A stretch of DNA of 64,000 bases from NCBI RefSeq assembly GCF_037892195.1, contig NZ_JATACI010000002.1, positions 992,001 to 1,056,000 on the forward strand, read 5' to 3'. Position 1 is the first letter of the stretch; each line of letters starts with the position of its first letter. Below the pieces are notes generated by a model. The model did no database searches, was not told the origin of the DNA, and was given only the letters and a program-made list of their open reading frames with translations. Of the stretch, positions 9,832-20,274 are shown in pieces. Made by a program: the position numbers and the translations under genes. This stretch comes from Yoonia sp. GPGPB17 (GTDB lineage Bacteria; Pseudomonadota; Alphaproteobacteria; Rhodobacterales; Rhodobacteraceae).

Positions 9832-10746
9832 ATGGCCACTGATCCTGTTCGGATCGCGGGTGATCGCCCCGTACTGATCGCTGGGCCTACGGCATCGGGA
9901 AAATCCGCTTTGGCTCTGCATATCGCGCAGACCCAGGGCGGGGTGATCGTGAATGCGGATGCGCTACAGGTCTTTGATGGCTGGCACATCCTGACCGCGC
10001 GTCCCGATGATGACGATCTGGCAGCCGCAGATCACGCGCTTTACGGACATGTCCCGTTTCATGCCAACTATTCGGTCGGGCAGTGGTTGCGTGATGTGAC
10101 ACCCTACCTGACGGGCCCCGCGCGTCCCATCATCGTGGGCGGCACCGGTTTGAATTTCAGCGCGCTTACACAAGGGCTGGCAGAGATCCCGCCCACACCA
10201 GACAGTTTTCGTACTGCCGGAAACGCGCTGAGCCTGCCAGACCTGCTTGGCGCGCTGGATGCAGAAACCGCCAGTCGTCTCGACCAGCAAAATCGGATGC
10301 GGGTACAACGGGCCTGGGAAGTTCTGCAAACTACCGGCAAGAGCTTGGCCGCCTGGCAGGATGCAACGCCCCCACCCTTGCTTGCGCCACATGACGCGAC
10401 CTGCATTACACTTGATGCGCCCAAAGACTGGCTGAACACGCGGATTGCGCACCGTTTTGATGTGATGCTGGAGCAAGGCGCCCTGGAAGAAGCGCGCGCA
10501 ATGCTGCCGCGCTGGAACCCGGCCCATCTGTCTTCCAAAGCCATTGGCGCGCCGGAACTGATTGCCCATCTCAAGGGCGAACTCACCCTTCCAGAGGCCC
10601 GCGAGGCGGCCATCATCGCGTCGCGCCAATATGCCAAACGTCAACGCACATGGTTCCGTGCCCGACACAAGGATTGGCATCATATCGCCGCAGATAGCGC
10701 TGACTTATCTGCAACACTCCGCTTCGACGATCCGGCAGGATATTGA
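9832..10746 (+). CDS. miaA: tRNA dimethylallyltransferase
   Basis: Transfers a dimethylallyl group to A37 of tRNAs reading UNN codons. The 304-residue product has the P-loop [11 protein letters not shown] at about residues 17-27, the [16 protein letters not shown] segment with the substrate-recognition Asp, [13 protein letters not shown] and a C-terminal [12 protein letters not shown] motif. I chose the ATG at 9832 over the GTG one codon upstream. Isoprenoid donor would come from the pathway that includes dxr. No lesion is seen. Confidence 0.93.
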   Translation: MATDPVRIAGDRPVLIAGPTASGKSALALHIAQTQGGVIVNADALQVFDGWHILTARPDDDDLAAADHALYGHVPFHANYSVGQWLRDVTPYLTGPARPIIVGGTGLNFSALTQGLAEIPPTPDSFRTAGNALSLPDLLGALDAETASRLDQQNRMRVQRAWEVLQTTGKSLAAWQDATPPPLLAPHDATCITLDAPKDWLNTRIAHRFDVMLEQGALEEARAMLPRWNPAHLSSKAIGAPELIAHLKGELTLPEAREAAIIASRQYAKRQRTWFRARHKDWHHIAADSADLSATLRFDDPAGY

Positions 10747-10799
10747 ATCCAAAAGGATTTCTTCTTCTACTTGTCAAAAATCAACATTGAGGCACGTTG

Positions 10800-11615
10800 A
10801 TGAACATGATGAGCACGCAAGAACCGGCCCTCGCGCTGGCAACAATCAGTTTTGGCGGACCTACCGCGCGCTGGCGGACCGAGGCGATGCGCAGCCATGC
10901 CAGCGGACGCTTGATCCATATCACCAAGGGCCAAGGCCGCATCACGGTTGCCGGGCTGACAAACGGTTATGGCCCAAACAACCTGATTTATGTCCCACCC
11001 CACACGATGTACGGGATCGAAGTGGGCCCAACTGTCTTTGGTCAAACCCTGACCCTGCCCGATGTGTCCGGTTGGCCGGAGGCGCCTTTCCACCTGCGCC
11101 TGCTTGATGTCGATCCACAAAAGGAACTGGTCACCCTGATCGAGGCAATAGAACGCGAACTGCAGCCCAACGGCGATCTGCGCGCGGCGAATTGCCACTT
11201 TGGGTTGCTGAGTATCTTTGTCGAACGGCAATTGGAAAATCGTGACCCGGCACAGGTTGATGCGCGGCGCAAAACGGCAGCGGCGCGATTGGTGGCCAAA
11301 TACACGAATATGATCGCACAAGACGTCCGTTCCGACCGGAGCGTTGCCAGCTATGCCGCAGCCCTTGGCGTGACACCAACCCATCTGACGCGGAGCTGCC
11401 GCAAGACCTGCGGGCGCTCTGCCCTGTCTTTGTTGAATGATCGCGTCTATTTCGAAGCCTGCACGATGTTGCAGGACACCCAAATCCCCATTCAGGACAT
11501 AGCCCAACATCTTGGCTTTGGCTCACCGGCATATTTTACCCGCAGTTTTCAGGAAAAATCTGGTCAGGCACCAAGGGATTTCAGACAAAAAGGGACTGGT
11601 TTGGCGCGGCGTTGA
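10800..11615 (+). CDS. AraC-family transcriptional regulator
   Basis: The 271-residue product has an N-terminal cupin-like sensor region (SGRLIHITKGQGRI and YVPPHTMYGIE at about residues 35-70) and a C-terminal AraC double helix-turn-helix over about residues 170-265. The latter includes GVTPTHLTRSCRK, the second helix region DIAQHLGFGSPAYFTRSF and the family ending F-R. The start is the ATG at 10800, after GAGG. It lies directly upstream of, and parallel to, the peptide-type ABC transporter genes that begin 229 bases later, so it is a good candidate for their regulator. The ligand is unknown. Confidence 0.85.
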   Translation: MNMMSTQEPALALATISFGGPTARWRTEAMRSHASGRLIHITKGQGRITVAGLTNGYGPNNLIYVPPHTMYGIEVGPTVFGQTLTLPDVSGWPEAPFHLRLLDVDPQKELVTLIEAIERELQPNGDLRAANCHFGLLSIFVERQLENRDPAQVDARRKTAAARLVAKYTNMIAQDVRSDRSVASYAAALGVTPTHLTRSCRKTCGRSALSLLNDRVYFEACTMLQDTQIPIQDIAQHLGFGSPAYFTRSFQEKSGQAPRDFRQKGTGLARR

Positions 11616-11647
11616 CCCGCCATATTTGCTGCAGCGCAGCACCAAAG

Positions 11648-11660
11648 CGCTTTGAAAGCG
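11648..11660. promoter_or_regulatory. Palindrome, possible operator for the ABC transporter operon
   Basis: CGCTTTGAAAGCG is a perfect palindrome around one central base, with a further half-site (CGCTTTC) about 25 bases downstream. It lies in the gap between the AraC-type gene and the binding-protein gene, about 185 bases before the latter. It could bind a regulator, but there is no direct evidence. Confidence 0.3.
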
Positions 11661-11844
11661 GTGTGCCGATATGTCGCTTTCAGCCCATGAATGTGTCGCA
11701 ATTGTCATCCGAATTGTGAAACGTCCGGTTGACCTATGCCCAAAAATTGTGCCGAATGGCCCGCGCACAGGGGATGGTGCCAGTTGACGGACGATCAACG
11801 GCACATGACACCTGCAAAAAGAAATGTGTCACAGGGAGAAACGA

Positions 11845-13504
11845 ATGACGCACTCACAAAAACCAATCCACCCGGCAGCGTTGATGTATGCTGAGGAAGC
11901 CAAGGCGGGCAAAATTGACCGTCGCGAATTCCTTGCCCGTACAACCGCACTCGGTGTGACAGCGACAGCGGCTTATGGGTTGATCGGCGCTGCACAACCG
12001 GCGCAGGCCGCTGGACACGCGCAGCAAGGCGGCACGATCCGCATGCAAATGGAAGTGCGCGCACTCAAAGACCCGCGCACCTATGACTGGACACAGATCG
12101 CGTTCTTCTCGCATGGGTGGCTGGAGTACCTTGTTGAGTATAACAATGACGGCTCATTCACGCCGATGCTACTGTCCAGCTGGGAAGTAAACGATGACGC
12201 GACGCAGTATACACTGAACGTGCGCCCGGGCGTGAAATGGAACAATGGCGATGATTTCACCGCTGCTGACGTAGCCCGCAACATCGAAGGCTGGTGTGAC
12301 AAGAACATGGAAGGCAATTCCATGGCTGGCCGTTTTGCGATCCTGATCGACGAAGCCACGGGAACGGCTGTCGAAGGCGGGATCGAAGTGGTTGATGACC
12401 TGACCGTGCGGCTGAACCTGCCGGGGTCTGACATCTCACTGATCGCAGGTATGGCAGACTATCCTGCGGCCATTGTGCCTGCTGACTTTGACGCCGAGAA
12501 TATGACCGGCAACCCGGTTGGTACAGGCCCTTACTTGCCTGAGAGCCTGGAAGTCGGCGTCAAAGGCGTGCTGGTTCGCAACGAAGGGTTTGAATGGTGG
12601 GGCTATGCCGAAGGCAAAGGCGCATTCCTCGACCGGATCGAATACATCGACTACGGTACAGACCCATCCGCATGGGTGGCTGCGGCGGCGGCTGACGAAG
12701 TTGACATGTTTTATGAAACCGTTGGTGACTTTGTCGAAGTTGTTGAAAGCATCGGCTGGGAACGTTCCGAGATCGCCTCTGCTGCGACTATTGTGATCCG
12801 CCCGAACCAATTGGCCGAAGTGGATGGTATGCAGCCTTATGCGGACAAGCGTGTCCGCCAAGCGATTGCAATGGCCGTCGACAATGCCGTTTGCCTTGAG
12901 TTGGGGTATTCCAACCTTGGTCAGGTCGCGCGGAACCAGCACGTTGGTCCAATGCACCCTGCATGGGCAGATGTTCCCGGTATGCCATACGATCCGGAGG
13001 GCGCCCTTGCTTTGCTGACAGAGGCTGGCATGGCTGACTTTGAGATGGAAATCGTGTCTATCGATGACGACTGGCGCAAAAACACGACTGACGCAGTTGC
13101 CGCCCAGTTGCGTGACGCCAAGCTTCAACATCAAGCGGACAATCATTCCCGGTTCGACCTTCTGGAACGACTGGACGAAGTATCCGTTCTCGTCCACCAA
13201 CTGGAACCACCGCCCGCTTGATACCCAGATCCTTGGTCTGGCGTACCGTTCTGGCGAAGCTTGGAACGAAAGCGGCTTTGCGAATGCAGAGTTTGATGCG
13301 CTGCTGGCCGAAGCCAACTCCATCGCGGATGCAGATGCACGCCGCGAAGTGATGGCCAAGCTGCAGGCGATCATGACCGACGAAGGTGTGACGATCCAGC
13401 CATACTGGCGTTCGCTCTATCGCCACGCCAAGCCGGGCATCGTGGGTTGGGACATGCACATCGCTTACCTGCCACAGATGTATAAGGTCGCATTCGCAGC
13501 CTAA
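11845..13504 (+). CDS. ABC transporter substrate-binding protein, peptide/nickel family (SBP_bac_5), frameshifted
   Basis: Periplasmic receptor that should hand an oligopeptide-like solute to the permeases encoded downstream. The start is the ATG at 11845 behind AGGGAG. The signal region has a twin-arginine motif (DRREFLART) and ends near AQPAQAAGH, so export by Tat is likely. The body matches the family, for example [15 protein letters not shown] and [13 protein letters not shown]. The reading frame changes at 13117-13123 (GCCAAGC); GCCGGC there would restore DAGFNIKR and a continuous product of about 552 residues ending [12 protein letters not shown]. Both parts are well conserved, so I treat it as one gene. 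A strong terminator follows the stop. Confidence 0.88.
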
Positions 13505-13513
13505 TACAACAAA

Positions 13514-13543
13514 AGGCCGTCCATACTTGGGCGGCCTTTTTTT
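13514..13543 (+). terminator. Rho-independent terminator after the binding-protein gene
   Basis: AGGCCGTCC and GGGCGGCCT pair over nine bases (one G-U pair) around a six-base loop, followed by seven T. It lies ten bases after the stop of the substrate-binding protein gene and before the permease genes. It probably causes partial termination, so that the binding protein is made in excess over the membrane subunits, a common arrangement in ABC operons. Confidence 0.88.
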
Positions 13544-13638
13544 CTAATTTTTGCTGATCACCGGAACACCGGTGCCGCAATATAACGTATAGTCAGGCAA
13601 CGTCCTGACGCTGCTCACCAACAGGGGCTCTTACCTTT

Positions 13639-14687
13639 ATGGGATTGTTTATTCTGCGCCGCCTTGGGGTCATGCTCCTCACGGCATTATGCCTGACATT
13701 TATTGTGTTCTGGCTAACGAACCTTGCACCAAACCTAGAAAAACTCGCCAAGACCCAAGGCAACGCCCGCATGTCGGACGAAGCTGTGGTCAGCTGGTTG
13801 GACAACCGCGGCTATAGCCAAGCCTTGCCCATTAAATATGGCCAATGGCTGGGCGTTTTGCCGGGCTATGTCATTGAAGGCTCTGATGGTGAAGTTCGCG
13901 CAAGATGCCAGGAACCCGGACAACCGTTAGAGGACGCCGCGAGTTTCTGTGGCATTCTGCAAGGTGATTGGGGCTATTCAACCGTCTTTAAAGATGAGGT
14001 CGGCAGTATCATCGCCACCCGCCTTGGCCTGACAGGTAAACTGATGTTCTGGGTGATGATGGTGATGGTCCCCGGCGCGCTGATCATCGGCGTGCTGGCT
14101 TAAGCATGCGCGAAGGGTCACGGACCGACCGCAGCCTGTCGACAGTTTCTATCGTCTCGACTGCGACGCCTGAATACGTCTCCGGTGTCGTCTTCATCTC
14201 GGTCTTTGCGACCGCCACCTTCGGAATGCAGTGGTTTAAAGGCACAGCAACCGGGGCCATGGATGATGCGACGTTCGAGAACTTCTTTCTCCCCGTCATA
14301 ACCATCGCCCTTTACGGCATGGGCTATATCGCCCGCATGACGCGCGCGTCGATGACCGAGGTCATGACGGCACAGTACATCCGCACCGCCCGCCTGAAAG
14401 GCGTGAGCTTCCCCAAGATCGTGCTCAAACACGCCCTGCGCAACGCTTTGATCGCCCCCTTCACGGTGATCATGCTGCAATTCCCGTGGCTCTTGAACGG
14501 CGTTGTCATTGTTGAGACCTTGTTCAACTACAAGGGCTTTGGCTGGGTGCTGGTGCAGGCTGCTGGCAATAACGACATCGAGCTGCTGCTGGGTGTGTCC
14601 ATCGTTTCCGTCTTCGTGGTCCTGATCACACAGCTGATATCTGACATCGGCTATGTGTTCCTGAACCCACGCATTCGCATTTCTTAA
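13639..14687 (+). CDS. ABC transporter permease, DppB type, frameshifted
   Basis: First inner-membrane subunit of the peptide-type transporter. The N-terminal part (MGLFILRRLGVML) has the first membrane helix and a large periplasmic loop. The second part has the permease coupling loop YIRTARLKGVSFPKIVLKHALRN and ends FLNPRIRIS. They are separated by GCTTAAGC at 14098-14105, which supplies a TAA stop. GCCGGC at that site would read GVLAGMREGSRTDR and give one 348-residue protein, the normal length, so I annotate one gene. It begins about 95 bases after the terminator and is followed 15 bases later by the second permease. Confidence 0.88.
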
Positions 14688-14702
14688 AGGGAGGATCAGG
14701 AC

Positions 14703-16148
14703 ATGGAAGCTCTTACATGGACAGGCAGCCTCGGCACCATCCTCAACCCTGTGCTTATGGTGCTCTTGGCCTTACTGGCCATCGCGATTGTCGCACAGCT
14801 CATTTTGGGGTTCTTTGCCCCTGCACAAACCCTGCAGTCCAACCCTGACGGTACGATTGCCGCAACCACTGGTCCTTTGGGGCTGGCAGAAACGGGCGTG
14901 AAATATACCTTCTTGGGCGTCTTAGCGATTGTGGTCGCCTATATCGTGATCCCCCAAGTGATGCCTTATGGGTCCGCGGGGATCGTGGGCGAAATCTCAA
15001 AACGGTTCCTGCCGGTCTGGGTCTCGCTGATTGCACTCTACACGGTTTCGATCATCTACAAGCGCAAGCTGGGTCTTTACGGGAAACTCTTTGACAGCAC
15101 GGTCGGCATGATCGGCTTTGGCCTTGTCATGTTCTGGGTGTTTACCTCTGTCTTTGTCGGTCTCTTCGATATGATTGCGACCCATGACTACTTGACCCAG
15201 GTGTCTGGACTGAAAAACAAAGGGCCGGGCGTGCCCGTGCCCGAGGGTACCGAAGGCCTGATCCCGCATTACCTACTGGGCGGTGACAACCTCGCGCGTG
15301 ATATCTTCAGCCGCGTTGTCCAAGGCTCTGTCTTCGTGATCGCGATCGCGCCGCTCGCAACGATCTTTGCTTTCATGGTCGGGATCACACTAGGTCTACC
15401 CGCGGGCTTTTATGGCGGCAAGCTGGACACTTTCCTGTCCTTCATCGCCAACCTGATCCTCGCCTTCCCGGTGATCCTGCTGTTCTACCTGCTGGTTACA
15501 CCGGAAATCGTGCTGACGGGTATTCCATCCTACATGGCCGCTTTCCTGTTCGTCTTCCCGCTGATCTTCTTTGGCGTGCTGCTGAACTCGCGCTACTACA
15601 CGCAACCGGCCAAGCGGACAGCGATCCTTGTGCCTGTGTTGGGTATCCTTGGCTGGCTCTACCTGTCGATCATCAACCAGAAAGGCACAGTCATCGACTT
15701 CCTACCTGCATGGATGGACCTCTTTGATATCTCGATCCTGGTGGTCTTCGTCTCGGTCGTCTTCGTGAACGCCCCTACGGTGTTCCGTATCGTCCGTGGC
15801 CTGACGTTGGATCTGCGCACACGTGACTATGTCGCTGCCGCCCAGACACGTGGTGAAGGCGCATGGTACATCATGCTGTGGGAAATCCTGCCCAACGCAC
15901 GTGGCCCGCTAATCGTCGATTTCTGCCTGCGAATTGGCTATACGACCATTCTTTTGGGTACCTTGGGCTTTTTTGGCTTGGGTCTGTCTTCAGAAAGCCC
16001 CGACTGGGGGTCAACCATCAACGAGGGGCGTAAGCTCTTGTTGATTTTCGCACACCCTGCCCTGCCACCGGCGGCTGCATTGTTGAGCCTCGTTCTGGGT
16101 CTCAACCTCTTGGCCGATGGTCTGCGTGAAGAAAGCTTGAAGGACTAA
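14703..16148 (+). CDS. ABC transporter permease, DppC type, with long N-terminal membrane extension
   Basis: Second inner-membrane subunit of the transporter. At 481 residues it is much longer than usual DppC proteins (about 300). The first 180 residues hold several extra membrane helices and the C-terminal 280 form the ordinary permease domain, with YVAAAQTRGEGAWYIMLWE as the coupling loop for the ATPase. The residues just before that domain (LLGGDNLARDIFSRV) match the usual entry motif G-x-D-x-x-G/A-R-D. The start at 14703 follows GGAGG. The extension has no function that I can assign. Confidence 0.88.
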   Translation: MEALTWTGSLGTILNPVLMVLLALLAIAIVAQLILGFFAPAQTLQSNPDGTIAATTGPLGLAETGVKYTFLGVLAIVVAYIVIPQVMPYGSAGIVGEISKRFLPVWVSLIALYTVSIIYKRKLGLYGKLFDSTVGMIGFGLVMFWVFTSVFVGLFDMIATHDYLTQVSGLKNKGPGVPVPEGTEGLIPHYLLGGDNLARDIFSRVVQGSVFVIAIAPLATIFAFMVGITLGLPAGFYGGKLDTFLSFIANLILAFPVILLFYLLVTPEIVLTGIPSYMAAFLFVFPLIFFGVLLNSRYYTQPAKRTAILVPVLGILGWLYLSIINQKGTVIDFLPAWMDLFDISILVVFVSVVFVNAPTVFRIVRGLTLDLRTRDYVAAAQTRGEGAWYIMLWEILPNARGPLIVDFCLRIGYTTILLGTLGFFGLGLSSESPDWGSTINEGRKLLLIFAHPALPPAAALLSLVLGLNLLADGLREESLKD

Positions 16149-16151
16149 TCC

Positions 16152-18224
16152 ATGACTGAACAACCCATCCTTGAGATCGACAAGCTTTCGATTTCCTTCT
16201 TCACACGCCTGCGCGAAATCCCAGCCGTGATGGATTTTTCGGCCACCGTTATGCCCGGTGAGGCGCTCGGCCTTGTGGGCAGATCCGGTTGTGGCAAATC
16301 CACGGTAGCACTCGGAGTTATGCAGGACCTTGGCGTGAATGGCCGCATTGTTGGCGGCTCCATCAAGTTTAAAGGCCGTGATTTGTGCGAGATGACGCCA
16401 GAGGAGCTGCGCGATATCCGCGGTTCTGAAATCGCGATGATCTATCAGGAGCCCATGGCGTCCCTGAACCCGGCTATGAAGATCGGCAAACAACTAATGG
16501 AAGTGCCGATGATCCACGAAGGTGTTGGCGAAAAAGAGGCCTACGCGCGGGCGCTGGAGGTCGTCACCGACGTAAAGCTGCCAGACCCGGAACGGATGCT
16601 GCAAAGCTATCCGCACCAGCTCTCGGGTGGTCAGCAGCAGCGGATCGTGATCGCGATGGCGCTGATGTCAAAACCGTCGCTATTGATCCTTGATGAACCA
16701 ACAACCGCGCTCGACGTGACTGTTGAAGCAGCGGTTGTAGAACTGGTCAAAGATCTCGGCAAAAAATACGGCACCTCAATGCTGTTCATCAGCCACAACC
16801 TTGGGCTCGTGCTGGAAACCTGCGACCGCATCTGCGTGATGTATTCCGGCGAAGCGGTGGAACGCGGCAGCATCGAAGACGTCTTCGATGAAATGCAGCA
16901 TCCTTACACACAGGCACTCTTCCGCTCGATCCCGCTACCCGGTGCCGACAAAAACGCACGGCCTTTGGTGGCGATCCCGGGCAACTTCCCTTTGCCGCAT
17001 GAGCGGCCACAGGGGTGCAACTTCGGCCCCCGCTGCGACTACTTCGAGGCAGGGCGCTGCGATGCCGGCTTTATCCCGATGGAAGCTGTGCCCGGCAACG
17101 ATCGCCATCAGTCACGTTGTCTGAAGTTCAAGGACATCGACTGGCAGGCGCCGATTGATGTGGGCGCGCAGACTGAAAAGCCTGAACCGGGACAGGTTGT
17201 TCTGAAAATGGATAACCTCAAGAAATACTACGAGGTTGCAGCCAATGCGCTGTTTGGTGGTGGCGATACCAAAGTGGTGAAGGCCAACGAAACCCTTAGC
17301 TTTGAAGCGCGTGAAAGCGAAACGCTGGCGATTGTGGGCAGATCCGGCTGTGGCAAATCCACCTTCGCCAAGGTCCTGATGGGGCTGGAAACGGCGACCG
17401 AAGGCGACATCCTGCTCGACAACAAAGCCATTGGGGATACGGCCATCGAAAGTCGCGACACCAAGACAGTCGCCGACATCCAGATGGTGTTCCAAAATCC
17501 GTTTGATACGCTCAACCCCTCAATGACGGTGGGGCGCCAGATCATGCGCGCGCTCGAAATCTTTGGCATCGGCGCCAATGACAATGAGCGGCGGGAACGC
17601 ATGCTCAACCTGCTTGATCTGGTCAAGCTGCCACGCGCCTTCGCGGACCGGATGCCGCGCCAGCTCTCGGGTGGCCAGAAGCAACGGGTCGGCATCGCGC
17701 GCGCTTTTGCAGGGGATGCGCGGATCGTTGTGGCCGATGAACCTGTCTCGGCCCTTGATGTGTCGGTGCAGGCGGCGGTCACCGATCTGCTAATGGAAAT
17801 CCAGCGCGAACATAAAACGACGCTATTGTTCATCAGCCATGACCTGTCCATCGTGCGCTATCTGTCAGATCGCGTCATGGTCATGTACTTGGGTCATGTG
17901 GTTGAATTGGGCAGCACCGATCAAGTCTTCTCGCCCCCTTACCACCCCTACACAGAAGCGCTTCTTTCTGCCGTGCCCATCGCGGACACAAGCGTTGAGA
18001 AAAAACATATCGTGCTTGAGGGCGATATCCCATCGGCCATGAACCCGCCCAGCGGTTGCCCGTTCCAGACGCGCTGCAACTGGAAGTCGAAGGTTGAAGG
18101 TGGTCTGTGCGAGACACATGTCCCGCCGGTGCGACAGTTGGCCGAAGGTCATCAGATCAAATGCCACCTGAGCGATGCGGACTTGGCGAATATGGAACCT
18201 GTCATCCAGATCGCGGCGGAATAG
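16152..18224 (+). CDS. Fused dual ATPase subunit of the peptide-type ABC transporter
   Basis: Cytoplasmic ATPase of the transporter, combining the DppD- and DppF-like domains in one 690-residue chain. The first domain has Walker A GRSGCGKST at residues 43-51, the signature LSGGQQQR and Walker B LLILDEP. The second repeats these (Walker A at about 395-403, LSGGQKQR, IVVADEP). Each half ends with the oligopeptide-family C-terminal Cys-rich segment (GCNFGPRCDYFEAGRC and GCPFQTRCNWKS), whose cysteines may bind an iron-sulfur cluster in this family. It starts three bases after the DppC-type stop and completes the operon. No lesion is seen. Confidence 0.93.
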   Translation: MTEQPILEIDKLSISFFTRLREIPAVMDFSATVMPGEALGLVGRSGCGKSTVALGVMQDLGVNGRIVGGSIKFKGRDLCEMTPEELRDIRGSEIAMIYQEPMASLNPAMKIGKQLMEVPMIHEGVGEKEAYARALEVVTDVKLPDPERMLQSYPHQLSGGQQQRIVIAMALMSKPSLLILDEPTTALDVTVEAAVVELVKDLGKKYGTSMLFISHNLGLVLETCDRICVMYSGEAVERGSIEDVFDEMQHPYTQALFRSIPLPGADKNARPLVAIPGNFPLPHERPQGCNFGPRCDYFEAGRCDAGFIPMEAVPGNDRHQSRCLKFKDIDWQAPIDVGAQTEKPEPGQVVLKMDNLKKYYEVAANALFGGGDTKVVKANETLSFEARESETLAIVGRSGCGKSTFAKVLMGLETATEGDILLDNKAIGDTAIESRDTKTVADIQMVFQNPFDTLNPSMTVGRQIMRALEIFGIGANDNERRERMLNLLDLVKLPRAFADRMPRQLSGGQKQRVGIARAFAGDARIVVADEPVSALDVSVQAAVTDLLMEIQREHKTTLLFISHDLSIVRYLSDRVMVMYLGHVVELGSTDQVFSPPYHPYTEALLSAVPIADTSVEKKHIVLEGDIPSAMNPPSGCPFQTRCNWKSKVEGGLCETHVPPVRQLAEGHQIKCHLSDADLANMEPVIQIAAE

Positions 18225-18273
18225 CATTTCAACCTATCGCCGCCGGAGGCCCCGTGCTTTCGGCGGAAGACAA

Positions 18274-18888
18274 TCACTGCCCCCAGATCACCTGCACATA
18301 ATTCTGGGTTTCTGCAAACGGTGGCACACCGTCGTACCGTGTCACCGCACCCGGGCCCGCATTATAGGCGGCCAGCGCAAGAGGCCATGATCCAAACGCC
18401 TCATACTGCGCGCGCAGATACCGCGCACCGCCTTCAAGGTTTTCTGAGGGGTCAAGCGGATCAACGCCCAATGCACGCGCGGTCTCGGGCATCAATTGTG
18501 CCAACCCCAACGCGCCCTTGACGGACCGGGCCGAGGCGTTCCAACCGCTTTCCTGCTCAACCAGTCGCAAAAACAAACCAACTGGCACACCGTGTTTCGC
18601 AGCAGCCGCTTGGGCCAGACGGATGAATGGTCCGGTGTAGTCACCAGTGTATGTTGGCGTGATCGTAAAACCTGCATCGCGCGGTGGCTGCAAACGCACC
18701 GAATTCTGATACTGTTCGGCGGCGCGCCCATCCAGAATGGATGTCTGGCTTTGCAACAAGCCCGAGCGCGACATGGTCGAAACCTGCTCTTCAGCCAGAA
18801 CGGGTTGAACGCCGAAGGCACCAATCAGGCTTACGGTCAGGATCAGTCGGGTCACGTTGTACCGCTTTCGCTTGTTACGACCTCCCAT
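18274..18888 (-). CDS. Lytic transglycosylase, SLT domain
   Basis: Exported enzyme that cleaves peptidoglycan glycan strands. The 204-residue product has an N-terminal signal peptide (about residues 1-32, ending PVLAEEQ) and a C-terminal SLT fold. Motifs are the catalytic Glu in [24 protein letters not shown] and the AYNAGPGAV motif. It is convergent with the ABC operon and divergent from ssb. The family member cannot be named exactly. Confidence 0.88.
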   Translation of the reverse strand: MGGRNKRKRYNVTRLILTVSLIGAFGVQPVLAEEQVSTMSRSGLLQSQTSILDGRAAEQYQNSVRLQPPRDAGFTITPTYTGDYTGPFIRLAQAAAAKHGVPVGLFLRLVEQESGWNASARSVKGALGLAQLMPETARALGVDPLDPSENLEGGARYLRAQYEAFGSWPLALAAYNAGPGAVTRYDGVPPFAETQNYVQVIWGQ

Positions 18889-19004
18889 ACTTAGGTCTTT
18901 TCCACCAATCCGCCAAGCCCACCTCTGGAAACCGGCCGTTAACCTTGTTGCGGCATGCGTGGTCTGTCACAAAAGCGCAAAGCAGAATCGTCGGAGGTGC
19001 CGTT

Positions 19005-19505
19005 ATGGCCGGATCAGTGAACAAAGTTATCCTTATCGGCAATCTGGGGGCAGACCCCGAGGTGCGGACATTCCAGAATGGCGGCAAGGTTGCGAACCTA
19101 CGGATCGCGACATCCGAGACGTGGAAAGACAAAAACACAGGCGAACGCCGCGAAAAGACCGAATGGCACACTGTTGCAATCTTTTCCGAAGGTCTGGTCC
19201 GTGTGGCCGAGCAGTACCTTAAGAAGGGTTCCAAGGTTTACATCGAAGGCAAGCTGCAAACCCGTAAGTGGCAGGATCAATCCGGGCAGGATCGGTATTC
19301 GACCGAGGTCGTGCTAAACGGCTTTGATGGCACGCTGACCATGCTCGATAGCCGCAGCGAAGGTGGCGGCGGGGGCAACTACGGCGGCGGCTATGGCGGC
19401 GGGTCGTCCGGCGGTGGCTACGGCGGCAATGACGGTGGTTATAGCGGCGGTGGTGCACCATCAGGCGGCGGCGGTGGTGACATGGATGATGAAATCCCGT
19501 TCTAA
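19005..19505 (+). CDS. ssb: Single-stranded DNA-binding protein
   Basis: Binds single-stranded DNA in replication, repair and recombination. I chose the ATG at 19005, eight bases after GGAGG, giving 166 residues beginning [15 protein letters not shown]; the longer frame to 18684 runs through the divergent transglycosylase. The OB fold spans about residues 4-112, followed by a Gly/Tyr-rich flexible tail and the acidic protein-interaction tip DMDDEIPF. The tail is unusually Gly-rich but typical of alphaproteobacterial SSB. Confidence 0.96.
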   Translation: MAGSVNKVILIGNLGADPEVRTFQNGGKVANLRIATSETWKDKNTGERREKTEWHTVAIFSEGLVRVAEQYLKKGSKVYIEGKLQTRKWQDQSGQDRYSTEVVLNGFDGTLTMLDSRSEGGGGGNYGGGYGGGSSGGGYGGNDGGYSGGGAPSGGGGGDMDDEIPF

Positions 19506-19510
19506 ACCCA

Positions 19511-19834
19511 ATGGTCGTTTCGCCCGAAGCGCAAATCCTGATCCTCGTCGGCCTGATCTTGGCGGTCGCCTATCTGGGGATCTTTCCCACGCTTGAGGAA
19601 AAGACCCTCAACAGGCTGATGCTGATTGATCTCGGCCTGAATGTGCTGGCGCTGATTGTCGCCAAGCGCATGGTTCTGGGGCAGCGGCGTACAATTCACG
19701 CTCCTTTTTTTGAAACAAATTGGGTGGTCTTCACGATCCTTTGCTACGCATTGATCGAAGTGCCACTGTTTCTGCGCTTTGCAAAGACGCATGGTATCCG
19801 TCTTGATGGCCGCGATGATGACAGCCCTGAATGA
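19511..19834 (+). CDS. Small integral membrane protein of unknown function
   Basis: The 107-residue product has about three hydrophobic helices (around residues 8-26, 36-50 and 70-88) with a short charged C-terminal tail. It begins five bases after the ssb stop and overlaps the next gene by four bases (ATGA), so it is co-transcribed with ssb and the acetyltransferase. I do not recognise a family with certainty. Confidence 0.68.
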   Translation: MVVSPEAQILILVGLILAVAYLGIFPTLEEKTLNRLMLIDLGLNVLALIVAKRMVLGQRRTIHAPFFETNWVVFTILCYALIEVPLFLRFAKTHGIRLDGRDDDSPE

Positions 19835-20274
19835 CCGAGGGCATTGATATTAAACCGCTGACAATAACCGACAGCGAGGCAGCGCTTGCGCTCTACAATG
19901 AGCTCACCCTTGGCCCGAAAACACGCGATCACACTGCGTTTGAAGTGGTCGTTGCCCACCCCGGCACCACCATTTTGGGCGCGTTCGATCAGAAAACTCT
20001 GGTCGCCATGCTGACCCTGCATCTGTTGCCCAATGTGACATGGGGGGCCAGGCCCTATGCATTGATCGAAAATGTTGTCACCACGGCGACACATCGCAAA
20101 AAGGGGATCGGCAAGCAGTTGATGCAACACGCCATCGCACGGGCGTGGGACGCTGATGCATTCAAGATCATGCTGATGACCGGCAGAAAACGCGCCGCAA
20201 CAGGTTTCTACGAAGCCATCGGTTTCAGCACAGAGGACAAAACCGCAATGGTCATCCGGCGATCCGACGCTTAG
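19831..20274 (+). CDS. GNAT-family N-acetyltransferase
   Basis: The 147-residue product shows the GNAT pattern: ENVVTTATHRKKGIGKQLMQ at about residues 78-97 is the acetyl-CoA binding motif A, and GFYEAIGF is motif B. The substrate is unknown. It overlaps the preceding membrane-protein gene by four bases and converges with aroB with a four-base overlap of the stop regions. Confidence 0.85.
   Translation: MTEGIDIKPLTITDSEAALALYNELTLGPKTRDHTAFEVVVAHPGTTILGAFDQKTLVAMLTLHLLPNVTWGARPYALIENVVTTATHRKKGIGKQLMQHAIARAWDADAFKIMLMTGRKRAATGFYEAIGFSTEDKTAMVIRRSDA

Noticed and set aside
11616..11844. Sigma-70 promoter TTGACC near 11729 for the ABC operon
   Set aside because: No acceptable -10 box lies at 16-18 bases, so I did not list it.
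14098..14105. Programmed frameshifting or stop readthrough in the DppB-type gene
   Set aside because: No slippery run or downstream structure is seen, and the same GCTTAAGC change recurs in unrelated genes, which points to a sequence artefact.
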